Assembly: GCA_015522385.1 (NCBI GenBank)
Contig: WAMJ01000181.1
Coordinates: 1 to 16,953, forward strand
Reading direction: 5' to 3'
From: Candidatus Heimdallarchaeota archaeon
GTDB lineage: Archaea > Asgardarchaeota > Heimdallarchaeia > Heimdallarchaeales > Kariarchaeaceae
DNA: 16,953 bases
Under the pieces are notes generated by a model. The model was not told where the DNA came from. It saw nothing but the letters and a program-made list of their open reading frames with translations, and made no database searches. How positions within the stretch are numbered: the stretch's first letter is position 1; each line of letters opens with the position of its first letter. This document shows positions 7,547-15,130 of this stretch, piece after piece. The position numbers were made by a program, and so were the translations under genes.

Positions 7547-7890
7547 GGAACCTCTTGCTAGTCTCACAATCAACTAGTGACATATCCTCACAAATAGTTT
7601 CCCATTCACAACTCGGTTTATCCTAATTCCCGGGAGAAAGGGGCGTAGGAAATATAGGTAATAAATTGTCATATGCTTGGAGATTAATTATATGCGTAGA
7701 GAATATTTTGATATATTAGAAAACAGCGGGGAGAGTGGATGTAGATCCAATTTCCAATACCATGAAGTAAAGTAAAATGATGTCAAACATAAGGAATCAA
7801 AGGTAAACACTCTTAAAAGACGTGAAGGTTGAGAAATTGGGATATTCTCACGCAGAAGGATTTCTGGAGAATACTCTAGAGGTATCAGTA
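7547..7890. other. Gene-free divergent promoter region between asd and the HMG-CoA synthase gene
   Basis: This 344-nt AT-rich region separates the divergent lipid head-group and mevalonate operons. It should hold both promoters. Candidate elements are a weak AACTATTTG on the minus strand near 7597 for asd, and several TATA-like stretches on the plus strand (TAATTATAT near 7686, GATATATT near 7709, CTTAAAAG at 7812-7819). A CCCGGG palindrome lies near 7630. No coding sequence or structured RNA is apparent; a 70-codon minus-strand frame here is unsupported. Confidence 0.4.
7812..7819 (+). promoter_or_regulatory. Candidate TATA box of the mevalonate operon
   Basis: CTTAAAAG is the nearest TATA-like element upstream of the HMG-CoA synthase start. 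Initiation about 25 nt downstream would leave a leader of roughly 45-50 nt that contains the GAGG site used for the ATG at 7891. Other AT-rich stretches further upstream compete with it. Confidence 0.3.
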
Positions 7891-8937
7891 ATGACGGCAA
7901 TTGGAATTGTTGGATATGGTGTCTACATTCCCAGATACAGAGTTACAGTCGAAGAGATTGCAAGGGTCTGGAACGATGATGGGAAGATCATATCCAAAGG
8001 GATCAATGTTACCGAGAAGGCAGTACCAGATATTGATGAGGACACTGCCACTATCAGCGTAAATGCCGCGAGGAACGCCATAGTCCATTCGGGGATTAAC
8101 CCGTCTGAACTGGGAGCGATCTACGTCGGCAGCGAAAGCCATCCGTACGCGGTCAAACCTACCGCTGTCACAGTTGCAGAAGCCGTGGGAGCAACCCCTG
8201 ATCTCACATCTGCCGACCTTGAGTTCGCATGTAAGGCAGGAACTGCGGGTATGCAGATGGTTGCAGGTTTGGTAAAGGCCGAGGAGATAAATTACGGGCT
8301 TGCCATAGGAACCGACTGCGCACAGGGTCGTCCTGGTGATGCCTTGGAATACACAGCTGGTGCAGGAGGTTGTGCCATCATCATGGGAAGGGAGAATGTC
8401 ATTGCCGAGTTGGAAGGGATGTACTCGTTCACAACTGATACCCCAGATTTCTGGAGAAGGGAAGGGGCAAGATACCCGTCACACGCTGGCCGTTTCACGG
8501 GTTCTCCCTCATACTTTAGGCACACGGAGTCCGCGGCTCTTGGGCTCATGGACAAACTTGGACTTGAAGTTGACGACTTCGACAGGGTGTCATTCCACCA
8601 GCCAAATGGAAGGTTCCCCATGTCAGCTGCAAAGAGACTAGGTATACCTCTTGAGAAACTAGAAGATGCCTTGTGCGTCAAGCGAATAGGAAATACCTAT
8701 TCAGCCGCGTCCATGATAGGTTTTGCAGCCCAGCTCGATCTGGCTAAACCTGGAGAGAGAGTCCTCCTCGTGTCATATGGATCGGGAGCAGGAAGCGACG
8801 CATTTTCATTTATCGTCACTGATGAGATCCTCGAAAAGAGAAACAGGTCCAAGACAGTAGAGGACTACATTGACAAGAGAATACCTCTCGATTACGCCCT
8901 GTATGCAAAGCACCGGGGTAAGATCGTGATGGACTGA
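7891..8937 (+). CDS. Hydroxymethylglutaryl-CoA synthase (archaeal type)
   Basis: A 348-aa cytosolic enzyme that condenses acetyl-CoA with acetoacetyl-CoA to HMG-CoA, feeding the mevalonate route to archaeal isoprenoid lipids. The length and the N-terminal [13 protein letters not shown] are typical of archaeal HMGS. The catalytic triad appears intact: E82 in VGSESHP, C114 in EFACKAGT and H236 in [15 protein letters not shown] (298-305) forms the C-terminal glycine-rich loop. ATG 7891 is preferred over an in-frame GTG at 7822 because it follows GAGG by about eight bases and matches the family N-terminus. The thiolase homologue begins 9 nt downstream and the DUF35 gene follows, the usual archaeal arrangement in which the three proteins form one complex. 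Confidence 0.95.
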   Translation: MTAIGIVGYGVYIPRYRVTVEEIARVWNDDGKIISKGINVTEKAVPDIDEDTATISVNAARNAIVHSGINPSELGAIYVGSESHPYAVKPTAVTVAEAVGATPDLTSADLEFACKAGTAGMQMVAGLVKAEEINYGLAIGTDCAQGRPGDALEYTAGAGGCAIIMGRENVIAELEGMYSFTTDTPDFWRREGARYPSHAGRFTGSPSYFRHTESAALGLMDKLGLEVDDFDRVSFHQPNGRFPMSAAKRLGIPLEKLEDALCVKRIGNTYSAASMIGFAAQLDLAKPGERVLLVSYGSGAGSDAFSFIVTDEILEKRNRSKTVEDYIDKRIPLDYALYAKHRGKIVMD

Positions 8938-8946
8938 GGTGAAAAA

Positions 8947-10104
8947 ATGGATAAAATCGCGATTATAGGTGTAGGAAGCACAGATTTCGGAGATCTGTAT
9001 GACAAGGCCATTGACGAGATAGCAGTGGGCGCTCTTTTCGAGGCAATAAAATCTTCAGGAGTCGAGAAAGAAAAAATCAAATCACTTTTCATTGGGAACA
9101 TGGGCTCGGAGATCTTCGTCAAGCAAGAACATCTCGGTAACATGGTTACAACCTTGGCTGATCTTCCAGCACCGAGCTTCAAGATTGAGGCAGCTGGTGC
9201 TTCGGGAGCAGTGGCCATGAGGACAGCCTGCCACAGCATCCAGTCGGGTCACATGGACATTGTCGGAGTGATCGGGGTCGAGAAAATGACCGAGTTCACC
9301 AAGCAGAGTGAGACACAGGGAGCCCTTGCAACGGGATTAGACGCCATGTGGGAATCCAACATGGGAGGTACACTTGCCTCTGGATTCGCCATGATGGCCA
9401 AAGCACATATGAGAGAGTACAACACCACCAGAGAGCAGATTGCTCAAGTAGCAGTGAAGAATCATCAGAATGCAAAGAAGAACCCGAAGTCACAGTTCAA
9501 GATAAATGTCAGGGTTGAGAGTATTCTCAACTCCAAGCTCATCGCTGACCCGCTCCGATTGTTTGACATGACGGCAGCCTGTGACGGGGGTTCAGCTTTG
9601 ATCCTCGCGAGTGCAGAGGTCGCGGAGAGCTATGATAGCGATCCGGTCTACATCCACACCTCGAAATTTGGATATGCACCTATGCAAATGCATCGTAGGG
9701 AGAGTCTCACCACTCTTAACGGTACCAAGTTCGCTGCAGAGAGAGCGTATGAGAAGGTGGGGATAACAGCGAAGGATATTGATCTAGCCGAGGTTCATGA
9801 CATATTCACAATTGCGGAGATTCTAGCAATTGAGTCGCTTGGACTGGTACCCGTTGGTGAGGGGGGCAAGGCCACCGAGGAGGGTGTAACTGCACTTGAT
9901 GGTTCTATACCCGTCAACACCAGCGGTGGGCTCAAGGGACGGGGCGCACCTCTCGGGGCTACAGGAGTATCCCAAGCAATTGAGATGTACGAGCAGTTCA
10001 ACAACCTTGCTGGAGAACGTCAGCTGAAAGACATAGAGTGGGGTCTCACTCACTCGATGGGTGGAACTGGAGGAACGTCCGTTGTGACGATATACGGAAG
10101 GTGA
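8947..10104 (+). CDS. Acetyl-CoA acetyltransferase homologue (thiolase) lacking key catalytic residues
   Basis: A 385-aa archaeal thiolase-family protein, normally the partner that makes acetoacetyl-CoA and passes it to HMGS. Overall length and landmarks are typical (IGVGSTDFG, VGVEKM, DPLRLFD, EVHDIFTIAE with H284, and the C-terminal glycine-rich MGGTGG). However, the nucleophile loop reads EAAGASG, so Gly84 replaces the Cys of the usual EAACASG, and GRGAPLGATG has Ala where the family has the His of GHPxGATG. The Asn usually preceding the final GG is Ser370. Claisen condensation by the standard mechanism should be impossible. The frame is intact with no sign of decay, so this looks like a maintained pseudoenzyme or an enzyme with altered chemistry. 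A GAGGTG overlapping the HMGS stop serves as its Shine-Dalgarno site; the DUF35 gene follows after 5 nt. Confidence 0.9.
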   Translation: MDKIAIIGVGSTDFGDLYDKAIDEIAVGALFEAIKSSGVEKEKIKSLFIGNMGSEIFVKQEHLGNMVTTLADLPAPSFKIEAAGASGAVAMRTACHSIQSGHMDIVGVIGVEKMTEFTKQSETQGALATGLDAMWESNMGGTLASGFAMMAKAHMREYNTTREQIAQVAVKNHQNAKKNPKSQFKINVRVESILNSKLIADPLRLFDMTAACDGGSALILASAEVAESYDSDPVYIHTSKFGYAPMQMHRRESLTTLNGTKFAAERAYEKVGITAKDIDLAEVHDIFTIAEILAIESLGLVPVGEGGKATEEGVTALDGSIPVNTSGGLKGRGAPLGATGVSQAIEMYEQFNNLAGERQLKDIEWGLTHSMGGTGGTSVVTIYGR

Positions 10105-10109
10105 ATCTT

Positions 10110-10502
10110 ATGGGAGTAGCAGAATCGTGGAGAACAAACCAAAGTAGGTACCTCATGGAAGGTAGGAAGTGCACCAAGTGCAAAACACTCTATTTCCCCA
10201 TCAGGCAGCATTGCGCAAAGTGCATGGACGATAGTATGGAGAGATACATATTCGATACAAAGGGAAAGATTGTGGAGTTTACTAGAATCGAAGAAGCACC
10301 ACAGGGCTTTGAGCTGATGGTTCCGTACAACTATGGTATAGTTGAACTGGAGGAAGGTGTGCGTATATCCTGCCAGATCATAGACAGCTACAGTAAGGAA
10401 CTGGAGGTCGGTATGCCTGTCGAGATGACTTTTCGTTTGCTCAGAAAATCAGAAGATCAGGGAATACTTCAGTACGGTTTCAAAGCATTACCAATAGAGT
10501 AA
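10110..10502 (+). CDS. DUF35 zinc-ribbon / OB-fold protein of the HMGS-thiolase complex
   Basis: A 130-aa protein with an N-terminal rubredoxin-like zinc ribbon (C21, C24, C35, C38) and a C-terminal OB fold (about 52-128). In characterised archaeal complexes the DUF35 subunit bridges thiolase and HMGS and lines a shared CoA-binding channel; that role is transferred here by family and gene order. ATG 10110 is preferred over an upstream in-frame ATG inside the thiolase gene, because GGAAGGTGA precedes it at a suitable distance and the protein then starts just before the helical lead-in to the zinc ribbon. It is the last gene of the operon. No clear terminator is seen in the 47 nt before the convergent RaSEA gene. 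Confidence 0.88.
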   Translation: MGVAESWRTNQSRYLMEGRKCTKCKTLYFPIRQHCAKCMDDSMERYIFDTKGKIVEFTRIEEAPQGFELMVPYNYGIVELEEGVRISCQIIDSYSKELEVGMPVEMTFRLLRKSEDQGILQYGFKALPIE

Positions 10503-10549
10503 ATTCACATCAACCTAATCACGATACACGGGAATCTGTACATTCAAAC

Positions 10550-11644
10550 TCAATGCTTACTGACACTGGATACCCCATTACCAAAAGCAAGATGTTCCAT
10601 TCTTACTATTGCATCGTAGCTTAACCTGCAGTCACATTCAAGTGCTATAAGGAGTTCATATTCTTGGGTTGATGAAAACTCTTTCAAGACTTCTCTAAAA
10701 CGTTTGTCGCACTTCCCACAGTTCCTAGGGCCACGATCTTGTCCAGCAGCAACTGGATCCGAGATAACAATCAGATCCTCACCGCCTAGCTCCTTAATCT
10801 TCTGGGTGACATCCAGTACTGACCAGAGCCACGGAGGAGTGTAGGCCCTTTCCTTGAAGAGTTTCTCCATAAGCGTCCCCTTTCCTATGTAGCATGGATT
10901 GACTGATATACTCTTGACTCCGAGGTCGATCATATCTCTGGCAGTGTTGAGAGCATCAAATAGCGCCATTTGTTCAGAGACAAAAATAGGTTTGAGCAGG
11001 ATATATCCCTTGACACCAAATCCGCATTCCTGTAGAAGTTTAACAGCACGGGTAAACTGCTTGAGACTGTGTCCTTTGTTGTTAGCCCTCTCATTTATCT
11101 CGTCATTTGTGCTCTCCTGACCAATCGCTACTATGACTTTGTTTGGATTGATATGATCCTTAGCATGTCCGAGCTGCTTCCTTGTTACGTACTCACATCT
11201 GGTCTCGATTACAATCTCCTTGACAAGCTGGTCAAACTTTTCAAGGATATCAGCTCTGGCGTCTAAGGGGAGCTCCCATGGGTCGAGAAAACTACCTGAA
11301 GTATAGAACTTCGCTGCTGCAAGGTCTGGAAACTCTTCCTTCTTTCTTCTAAAGATCTCAACGCAGCGGTCAGCAAGAGCTGCCAAGAGTTCATCTGATG
11401 GACTCCAAGGATTGTCAGTGGGGAGCGTACAGAACGAGCAACCGCCATGTGAAGCTCTGGCATACTTACACGCCCGTGTCGGAAGAACAAAGGCGATGGA
11501 GCTACCAGTGCTTCCATCCTTGAATTTATGCCCATCAATCCAGTTGATTATCTTGTCATGTTCCGTTCGGGTAGCATCCGAGATCACTCTGAGCTTGCCA
11601 ATATATTCCGTATATGCCTTTGCATCTTTGTTATTTGCTCTCAT
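10550..11644 (-). CDS. Archaeosine synthase radical SAM subunit RaSEA
   Basis: A 364-aa radical SAM protein. The 4Fe-4S cysteines are spaced as in RaSEA (C59, C69, C72; C-x9-C-x2-C) within LPTRACKYARASHGGCSFC, rather than the common CxxxCxxC. TSGSFLDPWE (115-124), ETRCEYV and VAIGQES mark the radical SAM barrel. A C-terminal cysteine cluster (C309, C312, C337, C339) may bind metal. In the known pathway ArcS attaches lysine to preQ0 at tRNA position 15 and RaSEA cleaves the adduct to leave archaeosine. The ATG at 11644 sits 4 nt after the ArcS stop and its Shine-Dalgarno GGAGGT overlaps that stop, so the two subunits are coupled. The uncharacterised Elp3-like family member is the alternative, but the neighbour makes RaSEA very likely. 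Confidence 0.9.
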   Translation of the reverse strand: MRANNKDAKAYTEYIGKLRVISDATRTEHDKIINWIDGHKFKDGSTGSSIAFVLPTRACKYARASHGGCSFCTLPTDNPWSPSDELLAALADRCVEIFRRKKEEFPDLAAAKFYTSGSFLDPWELPLDARADILEKFDQLVKEIVIETRCEYVTRKQLGHAKDHINPNKVIVAIGQESTNDEINERANNKGHSLKQFTRAVKLLQECGFGVKGYILLKPIFVSEQMALFDALNTARDMIDLGVKSISVNPCYIGKGTLMEKLFKERAYTPPWLWSVLDVTQKIKELGGEDLIVISDPVAAGQDRGPRNCGKCDKRFREVLKEFSSTQEYELLIALECDCRLSYDAIVRMEHLAFGNGVSSVSKH

Positions 11645-11648
11645 ACAA

Positions 11649-13472
11649 CTACCTCCTAACCTTCTTCCTTATCTTAAGTATCGCCCCAGAGGTCATGTTC
11701 TCAAATGCCCCTGCAGAGACCGTCATTGTCCCGATCCCTATGAATTCTTCCTTCTCATTAAAGAGAAGAACCTCATCACCGGGAGAGATTCCTTCACCTA
11801 CCGAAAGAATACCTGGGCGGAACACAGTCGAGGACTTTCCTATGTCCCCCTCCACTACTACTCTCTTCTCTGTTTTGAAGTTGGAGCTCTGGATCGCATC
11901 CACCGAGAACTTTACCGTTCCATTTAGGACATCCCATGATAGCCAGTGCTTACCGTTCTTTGATGCCTGAATAGGTTTAGGCGAGTATCCCTTGAACTTC
12001 AGGTCAGAGAGGTCTACGGTGAATTCAGGGCCGAATTGCCATCTTGTGACAGCCTCTATCTTTCTCAACCTCTCGACCATCTTGATGCTACGTGAGTTTT
12101 TGACCTCGAACTTCTTCAGGTTGTTGAAGAACTCTCTGGATGCGTCATAGGAAGCGGGATTCTTTCCGATCCAGTTCTCAACAACCCTGCCTTCCGTCCC
12201 CAACTCAAACATTGCCCTGTATCCGGGAGAGAGATGGGCTACAATATTGACTCCAGACGGAACTTTGTCTAAGAGCGTGCGGAGAAATTCTCCAGTAATC
12301 CTACTCTCTGTCTTTGACCAGTCACCAGATACTGGGATATCATAGTTAGAAGCTGGGAAGATGTTCTCTAATTCTCTGGGTACAACACCCAGTGGTGAGG
12401 TCAACGACCAGACTACAACGGATCCTCTACCCTTTCCGTATGCCTTCCTAATTATTTTATCGAACTGTCTGTGAGACCTTGACTCACTGTATGGTTTCTT
12501 CGCAGAGCAGGGAACGAGAACTAGTAACTCTGCATCCTCTGGGAAGATATAGGTCTTCTCCATTCTGTCCATGTACGCCTTAACAACTGGATGATAAAGG
12601 GACTCCTCACCCACAAATCTCAGTTCCCTCTGTTTGTTCAGATTGACACTGGAGAGGTCGATCCGGGACTTGTAGTAGTACCGGATATATGTGGCAACGT
12701 CAGGGGAAGTGTGCGATGCCCTGTTCAGACGTGCATATAGGTCATCTACCGAGTGTACACCCCTAACATCCCTTTGAAGCTCATAGAGATTTTCTGAGAT
12801 GAGTTCATTTCTGTTCTTTCTGTCTCTCTGGATGAATCCGTCACGGAATGACCAGTGGTAAAATGCAGAGATATAGGCACCGCTGTCATCTATGATGTCG
12901 ATCCCACAAGCAAACAGGAGATTGGTATATCCAATCGGAACATCCCCGGGGAAGTAGAGCGCTATGTCCATAGATATCGAATTTCTGAGTTCCATCAGTT
13001 TCTCGGAGAACTCAACTGGTTTGGTACCTTGGATGGGAAGAGACTGTATCACAATTATAGACGGATTGAATTCCAGTACCTCTTCTAGATATTCAATCCC
13101 AAATCTCGGATCATAAACTGTTCCAAATACCTCGGGGAGATTATAGGTCTCCAAACGGTCTAGAAATGTGTCCAGCTCGAATCTTGCAGACTTATCAAAC
13201 TCGGAGGGGGGCTTCAGCAGTGGGGTGATAATTGAATAATTGGGAATTTTTTCCAATTTCTCGTTTTTCGTGAGGTCAAGTGCTTCACCTTCTAATAGAA
13301 CTACCGAACGTATTACTAGATTTTCAAACTCCATTCCTTGGGGTGTGCTTCTCAGCAACCACGGTGTTAAGGGAAGGCTTTTCGATAGCCGCTTGTTGGT
13401 GTAAAGACCATCTTGGTACAGCACTTCGAACTTGCTCACAGTCTCCGATTCTGCAAGAGAGTAAAAAACCAC
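11649..13472 (-). CDS. arcS: Archaeosine synthase ArcS (TgtA2)
   Basis: A 607-aa tRNA-modifying enzyme. Residues about 15-300 are a divergent tRNA-guanine transglycosylase barrel that has lost the usual TGT catalytic features, as expected for ArcS. The ArcS-specific motif PC-x3-KPY-x2-S-x2-H is complete at 321-334. A central domain follows (about 310-480) and a PUA tRNA-binding domain ends the protein (about 536-605, with VVVEGDIGKSS and GDEVLLFN). It uses preQ0 in tRNA as substrate together with RaSEA, encoded immediately downstream. The start is GTG at 13472; a GTG at codon 12, just before the family-like KFEVLYQDG, is an alternative. It is divergent from the gelsolin-like gene across 127 nt. 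Confidence 0.92.
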   Translation of the reverse strand: MVFYSLAESETVSKFEVLYQDGLYTNKRLSKSLPLTPWLLRSTPQGMEFENLVIRSVVLLEGEALDLTKNEKLEKIPNYSIITPLLKPPSEFDKSARFELDTFLDRLETYNLPEVFGTVYDPRFGIEYLEEVLEFNPSIIVIQSLPIQGTKPVEFSEKLMELRNSISMDIALYFPGDVPIGYTNLLFACGIDIIDDSGAYISAFYHWSFRDGFIQRDRKNRNELISENLYELQRDVRGVHSVDDLYARLNRASHTSPDVATYIRYYYKSRIDLSSVNLNKQRELRFVGEESLYHPVVKAYMDRMEKTYIFPEDAELLVLVPCSAKKPYSESRSHRQFDKIIRKAYGKGRGSVVVWSLTSPLGVVPRELENIFPASNYDIPVSGDWSKTESRITGEFLRTLLDKVPSGVNIVAHLSPGYRAMFELGTEGRVVENWIGKNPASYDASREFFNNLKKFEVKNSRSIKMVERLRKIEAVTRWQFGPEFTVDLSDLKFKGYSPKPIQASKNGKHWLSWDVLNGTVKFSVDAIQSSNFKTEKRVVVEGDIGKSSTVFRPGILSVGEGISPGDEVLLFNEKEEFIGIGTMTVSAGAFENMTSGAILKIRKKVRR

Positions 13473-13551
13473 CTATTGTTTACGACAAGTTTCTCTTCAT
13501 AGGTCGTAGATGTCTAACCTGTTTCAGTAAATGTTAAAAATGAGAATTAGG

Positions 13552-13564
13552 ATATTTTTAATTA
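13552..13564 (+). promoter_or_regulatory. TATA-like element of the gelsolin-like gene
   Basis: ATATTTTTAATTA lies 36-48 nt before the ATG at 13600. Initiation about 25 nt downstream would give a short leader that still carries the strong AGAGGAGA ribosome-binding site at 13585-13592. Confidence 0.4.
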
Positions 13565-13599
13565 GATTTCGAGTTATTTTGAAAAAGAGGAGAGATTAC

Positions 13600-14490
13600 A
13601 TGCAAATTGTTGAGTTCTTTAAAGTTAGTCCAGATGGCGAGTGTCTTCCATTAGAGGCATTTGACCAAAAGTCTGATGAGGTATACATTATCGTCGATCA
13701 CGATTCACGAAAAATCTATCTTTGGAAGGGATCGGAAGCAGGAGTTCGTCTGAACTTCATCGGTTCCAGAACAATGACGGATAAGAGGAAAGAGGTCGGT
13801 TTTCATTACAAGACCGGAATTGAGGATCAAGGTGATGAGAGTAACTCTTTCAAGGAGTCAATCGCCAGATCTGGAGGAGAGTTCGTCGAGGCTGCTCCAC
13901 CGAAGAAGCAGCTCTATGTTGAGAGCGAAGCCCCACCAGATCTTGAGGCTATGGCCAGGGAGCAGGGTATAGACGTGGACAACCTCGAGTACGACGATAC
14001 CCTTGAAGGTAGCCCCGTAGCCGGTATGGGAGCAGTTGGGAACAGACCGCAGAGGTCTATCTTGACCATGCTTGATGAAAGTGGCGACTTAAGCCCAGAG
14101 AGTGCTCCTGCTCCTCCTACTAAAGCTGGGAAGACCAAGGCCCCTGCAAAGTCTGTAAAATTCGATATTAACTCATATAATACCGAGAGAATCAAGAAAG
14201 CTCAGGACATCCTGAAGGAGCTTAAGGACACGAAAGGTTACACACGAGAGATGGTTGTGATCAACAACAAGCTCTTCAACGTCAAGGCGAATAACTACGA
14301 GCTCGAAGAGTTTGACAATGCCTTAGAGGGGATCTTCAATGTGAATGAATACACACCACGTCTCATCTGCCAATCTGGGGAAGTCGTTCTGATGGAACTT
14401 CTTCGACCCACAGGTGAAGAGATGGACACTGAACTCACACAGAACCTCTCTGACTTGACCACGATGTTCATGATTGAAATCGAGGACTAG
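13600..14490 (+). CDS. Gelsolin-like domain protein with disordered linker and unknown C-terminal domain
   Basis: A 296-aa soluble protein. Residues about 15-95 fit a gelsolin repeat: a strand DEVYIIVDHDSRKIYLWKG (26-44), where gelsolins have vyilD...iyvWvG, a central helix, then IEDQGDESNSFKESI (74-88), matching the qGxE..F end of the repeat. Residues 96-190 are Pro/Ala/Gly/Glu-rich and probably disordered. Residues 195-296 form an unrecognised alpha/beta domain (helix 196-210, strand EMVVINNKLFNV, strand EVVLMELL). Gelsolin-like proteins are a known Asgard feature and can regulate actin filaments; that role is inferred. The start is ATG 13600 with AGAGGAGA six bases upstream; an upstream in-frame ATG at 13531 would add a basic, hydrophobic stretch lacking support. 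The gene converges on a Roadblock gene. Confidence 0.6.
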   Translation: MQIVEFFKVSPDGECLPLEAFDQKSDEVYIIVDHDSRKIYLWKGSEAGVRLNFIGSRTMTDKRKEVGFHYKTGIEDQGDESNSFKESIARSGGEFVEAAPPKKQLYVESEAPPDLEAMAREQGIDVDNLEYDDTLEGSPVAGMGAVGNRPQRSILTMLDESGDLSPESAPAPPTKAGKTKAPAKSVKFDINSYNTERIKKAQDILKELKDTKGYTREMVVINNKLFNVKANNYELEEFDNALEGIFNVNEYTPRLICQSGEVVLMELLRPTGEEMDTELTQNLSDLTTMFMIEIED

Positions 14491-14508
14491 ATTAAACTCA
14501 CAGTTCAC

Positions 14509-14530
14509 TATTACTTATTTTATATTCATT
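14509..14530 (+). terminator. Possible T-rich terminator after the gelsolin-like gene
   Basis: A T-rich run (TATTACTTATTTTATATTCA) begins about 20 nt after the stop codon, in the 74-nt gap between convergent genes. Archaeal termination often occurs at T-rich tracts without a hairpin. The opposite strand here is T-poor. Confidence 0.3.
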
Positions 14531-14564
14531 CCTGTAATTTATCAATCATAATGATGGATTAGAT

Positions 14565-14966
14565 TTAGTACTGCCCTGGTGGAATCTTAGCGAGGAGAAG
14601 TTTCATCTTTGGTGAATATGCAAGAAGAACGGAGGCTGCTTTCTGGAAGACCTCGATGTTCCTTGCTCCTGCGGTGAGAATGAACTCGTCAAATTTTCGG
14701 AGGATGATAAAACCGTTCTTAGACCTTACCATGATATCTGTTGGCTCACCAAAATTCAGTCTGTTGACTGCGAGATTTCCTGCGTTCTGGAGTGAGGCGG
14801 CTATTGCGGAGAATTCGTTTGGATCTGCGGGTGACTTGGTGAAGAAGGCGACACGCGCACCAGTGTGCGTGAAAATCCCTATTGTGTCGACCTTGGCTTC
14901 ATTTGTGATCTTGCTCAGTTGTTGGGCGAGCTCTGCGGCTATTTCTTTCTTTACTCTAACTGACAT
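14565..14966 (-). CDS. Roadblock/LC7-domain protein
   Basis: A 133-aa single-domain protein with the Roadblock/LC7 order: a long N-terminal helix (5-24), strands DTIGIFTHTGARVAFF (27-42), the long central helix after PNEFSAIAASLQNAG (49-63), strands DIMVRSKNGFIILRKF (77-92) and FILTAG, then a C-terminal helix (102-118). In bacteria such proteins (MglB) act on small GTPases; in eukaryotes they belong to dynein light chains and Ragulator. They are expanded in Asgard archaea. A GTPase partner here is inferred; none is encoded in the window. ATG 14966 is preferred over TTG 14996 because AAGGT precedes it at about eight bases. It converges on the gelsolin-like gene and is divergent from the winged-helix regulator. 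Confidence 0.85.
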   Translation of the reverse strand: MSVRVKKEIAAELAQQLSKITNEAKVDTIGIFTHTGARVAFFTKSPADPNEFSAIAASLQNAGNLAVNRLNFGEPTDIMVRSKNGFIILRKFDEFILTAGARNIEVFQKAASVLLAYSPKMKLLLAKIPPGQY

Positions 14967-15010
14967 GGTGGTTACCTTCGTTATATTCAGATTCAAAGTT
15001 ATCGTTGACG

Positions 15011-15020
15011 TAAATAAACG
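15011..15020 (-). promoter_or_regulatory. Candidate TATA box of the Roadblock gene
   Basis: The minus strand reads CGTTTATTTA, about 45-54 nt upstream of the ATG at 14966, leaving room for a short leader with the AAGGT site. A closer GAATATAACG near 14984 is a weaker alternative. Confidence 0.3.
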
Positions 15021-15101
15021 TTATCAAGACCATTCAGGAAATTGATTTCGGACATCTTATCTTAAACGTAAAAATATGAAGGATTCAACCCTTCTGAAGC
15101 A

Positions 15102-15109
15102 TTTATTAG
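15102..15109 (+). promoter_or_regulatory. TATA-like element of the winged-helix regulator gene
   Basis: TTTATTAG ends 21 nt before the GTG at 15131, the spacing expected for a leaderless archaeal transcript. No Shine-Dalgarno sequence precedes that start. Confidence 0.4.
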
Positions 15110-15130
15110 ATAAGACAGAAATGGACATAC

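Noticed and set aside
7822..7890. Upstream GTG extension of HMG-CoA synthase
   Set aside because: The extra 23 residues are absent from family N-termini, and the ATG at 7891 has its own GAGG site.
7688..7900. 70-codon minus-strand reading frame in the mevalonate promoter region
   Set aside because: It runs into the HMGS start on the opposite strand, has low-complexity hydrophobic content, and lacks a convincing ribosome-binding site.
9181..9210. Frameshift or sequencing error as the cause of the missing thiolase Cys
   Set aside because: The reading frame and flanking residues are normal, and an independent substitution in the distant GHP motif affects the same active site.
11412..11927. 171-codon plus-strand reading frame opposite RaSEA and ArcS
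   Set aside because: It is antisense to two well-identified genes and has no recognisable domain; it is a by-product of their codon usage.
13531..13599. Upstream ATG extension of the gelsolin-like protein
   Set aside because: The added stretch overlaps the TATA-like element, and the ATG at 13600 has a much stronger ribosome-binding site.
13473..13599. Shared bidirectional operator between arcS and the gelsolin-like gene
   Set aside because: I found no palindrome or repeat in this 127-nt gap beyond a TATA-like element and ribosome-binding site.
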